DNA of 64,000 nucleotides, from assembly GCA_965221785.1 (NCBI GenBank), contig CBDCSR010000003.1:1426001-1490000 (forward strand), given 5' to 3'. Of this stretch, positions 60,343 through 64,000 are shown in pieces. Positions within the stretch are counted from its first letter, which is position 1. Each line of letters starts with the position of its first letter. The notes beneath the pieces were generated by a model that was not told the origin of the DNA, made no database searches, and saw only the letters and a list, made by a program, of their open reading frames with translations. The DNA is from BD2-11 sp965221785. Its GTDB lineage: Bacteria; Gemmatimonadota; Gemmatimonadetes; Longimicrobiales; Gaopeijiaceae. The position numbers and the translations under genes are program-made.

Positions 60343-63045
60343 ATGGACCGCGGGAAGACGGATCCCATGGACGCGAATCGCATGAACACGAAGAAGCTCC
60401 TCGTCTCTGCTGCGCTGATCGCGGGCGCGTTTCTGTCCGCTTGCTCCCCGCGCCCGGCCCGCATTCCGATCACGGTCGAGGGAGAGCGTTCCGGGACGCC
60501 GGTGACGTTCGGGCTTCCCTTCCCGAAGGGGGCGTTGGGGTCCACCGGGAACGTGCGCGTGCTGGACGGCTCGGGAGAGGAGATCGCGTCGCAGGTTACG
60601 CCGGTGACCACATGGGGGCCCGAGGACGGGAGCCTCAAGTGGATCTGGGTCGACTTCTTCACGGACGGGTCCGGCCGCTACACCGTGGAATACGGACCGG
60701 AGGTGCGGCGGACCGTGGACGTCGATTCGCCGATCCGGTTCGTGAACAACCAGCGGCAGAACGGGTTCGCGGAGATCGACACCGGGCCGCTCCGCCTTCG
60801 TGTGGAGAAGGGCGGAAGCGGCTTCGTCGACCGGGTGGAGTTCAATCCGGCGGGCGAGGGTTTCCTCCCCGAACACCTCATCGCCGTGGGGATCGGGTCG
60901 CGAGGGTCATTCCTGGACCTGGTGGACGCGGAGGGTGTCGATGCGTCGTCGGCCGTGGTCCACCAGACCTTCATCGAGCGCGGATCCGGGCCGATGCACG
61001 CCATCCTGCGGATCGAGGGCGAGTACCGGTACCGGCGGCCCGAACATCCCGCCTCCCCTTTCGTCACCTACATCCACGCGTATGCGGGAAAGGCGCACCT
61101 GAAGGTCCTCCACACCATCACCTACACGGGGAACCCGGACCGGGGCGCCCCGTTGGAAGGCCGCCAGCACCGCGACGTCGCGACTCAGGGGGAGCTGATC
61201 GTCGACGAGTTCGAACGCTCGCGCGACCCCGGCATCACCGAACCCGACGACATGATCGCGTCGGCCGGGCTCGGGCTTGCGTGGCGCCTGGACGGGGAGC
61301 CGGTGTTCCGCACGGCGCTCGGCGGCGGGCGCTGGTGGGAACGCGGCGAGCCGACCCTGCTGGAGGAAGCGACCGCGGAGGTGTCCGGCTTCTCGGTGCT
61401 CCAGACCGGCCCGGACGCGGACGGCATCCCGCCCATTCCCGGGTCCGGCCCGGACGAACGGATCGGCGGGTTCGCGGCTGCGGTCGCCTCGGACCGCGTC
61501 CTCGCAGAGGCCGAGCGCGCCGAGGGATGGATCGATCTCTCCGACGGCGACAGGGGCATCAGCATCGGCGTGCGCGGGATGCTCGAGGAATACCCGAACC
61601 AGCTCGCCCTGGATCTGGAAGAGCGCCGGATGCACGCCTACACCTGGCCTTCAGGCCATCCGCCGAAGGGCTTCCAGCGGGCGAACCGCCAGGCCGACGG
61701 GGGCATGGTCGGCAACTTCGCCCGGGGCATCACGAAGACGACCGAGCTGGTGTTCAACTTCCACGACGGCAACGATGACATCGCGGCCGTGCGGGAGGCC
61801 GCGCACGGGGTTCTCGACCCGCCCGTTGCCCACGCGCCGCCCGCGTGGTACCGGGATTCGGGGGTCTACGGGACCTTCGCGAGCGCCGACAACCGGATCC
61901 CCGTGCTGGAGCGGGGACTCCAGCACAAGTTCCGCTACATGCACTTCAACCAGGACTGGGAGCCGTGGTACGGGATGTTCGACTACGGCGACCTGAAGAC
62001 CTACTACCGCGGCGGCGACTGGGTGCAGTGGGGCAACAACGAGCCGGCGCAGGACTTCCAGTGGTGGTTCAACTTCATGAGGACGGGCAGCCGGGACGAC
62101 TACCTCCAGGCCCAGGCCATGAGCCGCCACACCATGGACGTGGACAACCTGCACTGGCCGACCGGCCCGGTCTATCGGGGAGACACGAATGCCGCGCTCG
62201 ACTACTGGCGGACACTCGAGGCGCCCGCGGGCAGCCCGTACGTGGGCATGGGCACCCGTCATACCAACCAGCAGGCGGTCGCGCTCTACACGGCCCACGT
62301 CTGGATCGCGGGCTGGCTGGCGAGCTACTACCTGGGTGCGTATCACCGCGGGCTCGATGTCGCCCGGCTGACCGGGGAATACTACCGGAAGCGCGTCTTC
62401 GGAGAGCACGGGCTCACCGGGCGCAGGCTTTACCTGTCGGTGTGGAACCTGGCCGAGCTCTACGACGCGACCAGGGAGGACATCCATCTCGAGGAACTCC
62501 GGAACCGGTTGAACCGGGTGCTCGAGCTGCAGAAGACGCAGGGTGGCCGCATGGTCATCGACCGCTTCGGCTACTCCCAGCACTACCTCACCCACGGGCT
62601 GGACAAGTACCTCCAGCTGTTCGACGACCGGGAGGTGGAGCTCAGGCAGATCGAGCACGCCCGCAGCCTGCTGGCTGTCCCTCCCCTCGATCACGACATG
62701 GAGTCGTATCTCGCGAGCATCCACCCGCTGGTTGTGGGATACGACCTCACCGGCAGCCCGGAGTTCCTGACGGAAGCCTGCCGGCGCGCGGCGTACCTGC
62801 GCACCGACGAGATGCCGCGGCCGTTCGGAAGCTACACGACGCAGCGGCAACTGGTGTCGCAGATGGAGGCGGTGAGCCACCTGCCCGGGCGGGAGAGCGA
62901 TCCTTTTGCCGGCGGACGAATGCCCAACTGGGCCTTCTCGAGCGGAATCCGGGTTTTCGGCTGGACGCACGCATTCGGGGTCCCGTACCTGATCGACCGC
63001 CTGCAGTCGTCGGGTTGGAGGCTGGACGGCCTGCCGTGCACGTGA
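60343..63045 (+). CDS. Large lipoprotein related to PcRGLX/YetA (exo-rhamnogalacturonan lyase, PL26-like)
   Basis: A 900-residue protein from ATG 60343 (GGGAG just upstream), with lipobox SAALIAGAFLSAC; ATG 60382 would give a tighter signal peptide. The N-terminal sandwich has PITVEGERSGTPVTFGLPFPKG and DGSLKWIWVDFF, the RIFT-barrel pattern of the PcRGLX/YetA family. The central part (DWVQWGNNEPAQDFQWWFNF, then RHTMDVDNLHW) is the family's most conserved stretch and belongs to an (alpha/alpha) toroid; further helices run to 850. Known relatives cleave rhamnogalacturonan I. I am fairly sure of the family, less of the substrate. It is the last gene before the palindrome at 63058-63079. Confidence 0.72.
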   Translation: MDRGKTDPMDANRMNTKKLLVSAALIAGAFLSACSPRPARIPITVEGERSGTPVTFGLPFPKGALGSTGNVRVLDGSGEEIASQVTPVTTWGPEDGSLKWIWVDFFTDGSGRYTVEYGPEVRRTVDVDSPIRFVNNQRQNGFAEIDTGPLRLRVEKGGSGFVDRVEFNPAGEGFLPEHLIAVGIGSRGSFLDLVDAEGVDASSAVVHQTFIERGSGPMHAILRIEGEYRYRRPEHPASPFVTYIHAYAGKAHLKVLHTITYTGNPDRGAPLEGRQHRDVATQGELIVDEFERSRDPGITEPDDMIASAGLGLAWRLDGEPVFRTALGGGRWWERGEPTLLEEATAEVSGFSVLQTGPDADGIPPIPGSGPDERIGGFAAAVASDRVLAEAERAEGWIDLSDGDRGISIGVRGMLEEYPNQLALDLEERRMHAYTWPSGHPPKGFQRANRQADGGMVGNFARGITKTTELVFNFHDGNDDIAAVREAAHGVLDPPVAHAPPAWYRDSGVYGTFASADNRIPVLERGLQHKFRYMHFNQDWEPWYGMFDYGDLKTYYRGGDWVQWGNNEPAQDFQWWFNFMRTGSRDDYLQAQAMSRHTMDVDNLHWPTGPVYRGDTNAALDYWRTLEAPAGSPYVGMGTRHTNQQAVALYTAHVWIAGWLASYYLGAYHRGLDVARLTGEYYRKRVFGEHGLTGRRLYLSVWNLAELYDATREDIHLEELRNRLNRVLELQKTQGGRMVIDRFGYSQHYLTHGLDKYLQLFDDREVELRQIEHARSLLAVPPLDHDMESYLASIHPLVVGYDLTGSPEFLTEACRRAAYLRTDEMPRPFGSYTTQRQLVSQMEAVSHLPGRESDPFAGGRMPNWAFSSGIRVFGWTHAFGVPYLIDRLQSSGWRLDGLPCT

Positions 63046-63057
63046 AGAGGACCCCGG

Positions 63058-63079
63058 TACCCACTACCGGTAGTGGGTA
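63058..63079. promoter_or_regulatory. Perfect 22-base palindrome, putative operator
   Basis: The half-site TACCCACTACC is followed directly by its exact reverse complement, centred between 63068 and 63069. It lies 13 bases after the stop of the PcRGLX/YetA-like gene and about 47 bases upstream of the probable promoter of the PQQ dehydrogenase gene. No T-rich tail follows, which argues against a terminator and for a dimeric regulator site. Confidence 0.5.
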
Positions 63080-63125
63080 TGCCCCTGCCTGTCGTGGGTG
63101 CGGCTCTCCAACGGGGTGGCGGCGT

Positions 63126-63155
63126 TTGCGGCACGGGCGCGGCGGCGCGCATACT
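63126..63155 (+). promoter_or_regulatory. Possible promoter of the PQQ-dependent dehydrogenase gene
   Basis: TTGCGG (63126-63131) and CATACT (63150-63155) are 18 bases apart; the second is followed by TTTT, a rare AT-rich spot here. Transcription would begin near 63162, about 35 bases before GTG 63197. Confidence 0.45.
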
Positions 63156-63196
63156 TTTTGGGTGAGGCAGGCACCCCATCGAGCGAGGTCCCGGAC

Positions 63197-64000
63197 GTGA
63201 TTCGCAACCGAGGGATGTGGATCGTCGTGGCCGTCGTGGCCGGCGGCGGGGCATGGATCGCGGGCGCGCAGACGGACTCGGCGGACTATCCGGACCAGGA
63301 GATCCTGCTCGACCCACCCCCCGGGGAGTGGCTGAACTACGGCCGCGACCAGGCGGGCACCCACCACAGCCCGCTCGACCAGGTCGACGCCGGCAACGTG
63401 GACCGGCTCGGCCTGGCGTGGTCCTACGACACCGGATCGTACCCGGGGCAGCTGGAGGGGACGCCGATCGTCGCGGACGGGACGATGTACGGGACGCTCA
63501 CGTGGAGCGTCGTCTTCGCCGTCGACGCACGCACCGGCGAGGAGAAGTGGCGCTGGGACCCGAAGATCCCGCAGACCCAGCACGTCACCGACGGGCGCGG
63601 CATCCGCCATCGGCGGGGCCCGAGCCTGTGCTGCGGTCCGGTCAACCGGGGCGTGGCCCTCTACGACGGCAAGGTCTACGTCGGGCTCCTGAACGGGAGC
63701 CTGGTCGCGCTGGACGCGAGGACGGGCGAGGAGGTGTGGCGGGTGCAGGTGCGGAGCCCGCTCGACGACTACAGCATCACGGGCGCCCCGCGCATCGTCG
63801 ACGGGCTGGTGATCACGGGCATCAGCGGCGCCGAGTTCGGCGTGCGCGGCTTCGTGTCGGCCTACGATGCGCGGACCGGCGAGCTGGTCTGGCGCTTCTA
63901 CACGGTGCCGGGCGACCCCACCGAGCCGTTCGAGAGCAAGGCCCTGGAGCGCGCCGCCGAGACCTGGACCGGCGCCTGGTGGCGCTACGGGGGAGGGGGG
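63197..64000 (+). CDS. PQQ-dependent alcohol dehydrogenase (quinoprotein), 3'-truncated by the window edge
   Basis: The first 268 codons are visible and the frame is still open at 64000. GTG 63197 begins a signal peptide (RNRGMWIVVAVVAGGGAWIAGAQ). GEWLNYGRDQAGTHHSPLDQV and NVDRLGLAWSYDTG are the characteristic N-terminus of quinoprotein methanol/ethanol dehydrogenases, followed by propeller blades ending in DARTGEEKWRWDP and DARTGEEVWRVQV. The adjacent cysteines Cys145-Cys146 (SLCCGPVNRGVA) correspond to the rare vicinal disulfide that covers PQQ. The enzyme should oxidise alcohols in the periplasm; substrate and metal (Ca or lanthanide) cannot be read because the deciding residues lie beyond the edge. 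Confidence 0.9.
   Translation, partial: MIRNRGMWIVVAVVAGGGAWIAGAQTDSADYPDQEILLDPPPGEWLNYGRDQAGTHHSPLDQVDAGNVDRLGLAWSYDTGSYPGQLEGTPIVADGTMYGTLTWSVVFAVDARTGEEKWRWDPKIPQTQHVTDGRGIRHRRGPSLCCGPVNRGVALYDGKVYVGLLNGSLVALDARTGEEVWRVQVRSPLDDYSITGAPRIVDGLVITGISGAEFGVRGFVSAYDARTGELVWRFYTVPGDPTEPFESKALERAAETWTGAWWRYGGGG

Overview
The window is a 64 kb piece of a high-GC Gram-negative chromosome. The best guess for the source is Gemmatimonadota: it combines a compact division and cell-wall (dcw) cluster with SusC/SusD outer-membrane pairs, many lipoproteins with carboxypeptidase-regulatory or TonB-plug folds, and genes packed with 1-4 base start/stop overlaps and many GTG starts. This assignment is inferred from gene content and style; no rRNA or tRNA gene is present to confirm it. 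I see no CRISPR array, insertion sequence or prophage, and no gap above 300 bases without a gene.

Left flank (1-2950): the end of a DUF4097-type beta-repeat protein closed by a strong hairpin terminator, a small hotdog thioesterase, and a secreted TPR protein with its own sigma70-like promoter and a textbook terminator.

Housekeeping block (3050-27300): mraZ, rsmH, ftsL-like, ftsI (with PASTA), murE, murF, mraY, murD, ftsW, murG, murC, ftsQ, ftsA, ftsZ, followed by an M23 peptidase, a membrane vWA-like protein, ftsY, recG and, after a gap, asnS. Nearly every junction overlaps or is only a few bases long, so most of it probably forms one transcript starting at the mraZ promoter. The four Mur ligases, MraY and MurG make lipid II; FtsW, FtsI, FtsL and FtsQ build the septum; FtsA and FtsZ form the ring. 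murB and ddl are absent from the cluster. The mraZ promoter carries minus-strand TGGNN repeats at an exact 10-base period, a probable autoregulatory operator.

Middle (27300-37650): mazG divergent from alr, which is coupled to an unusual in-frame fusion of cytidine deaminase with a lipoprotein-like secreted domain, then a beta-barrel protein, miaB, a LapA-like membrane protein, comEC (no ordinary start codon for its apparent N-terminus) and class I fructose-1,6-bisphosphatase.

Accessory right half (37680-64000): leucine-rich-repeat and small lipoproteins, a tandem duplicated pair of small plug-like lipoproteins, a minus-strand SusC/SusD operon, a thioesterase, a Tat-exported M20 amidohydrolase, a secreted amidohydrolase, two more barrel-less plug-like proteins, and a second SusC/SusD locus. 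Behind that second pair lie a lipoprotein of unknown family, an Nramp-fold transporter without the canonical metal ligands, a NagB-like protein with an altered phosphate loop, and a large PcRGLX/YetA-like (rhamnogalacturonan lyase-related) lipoprotein. I read this as a glycan-utilisation locus with two re-purposed protein folds, and it is the best candidate here for an undescribed system. The window ends inside a PQQ-dependent alcohol dehydrogenase gene.
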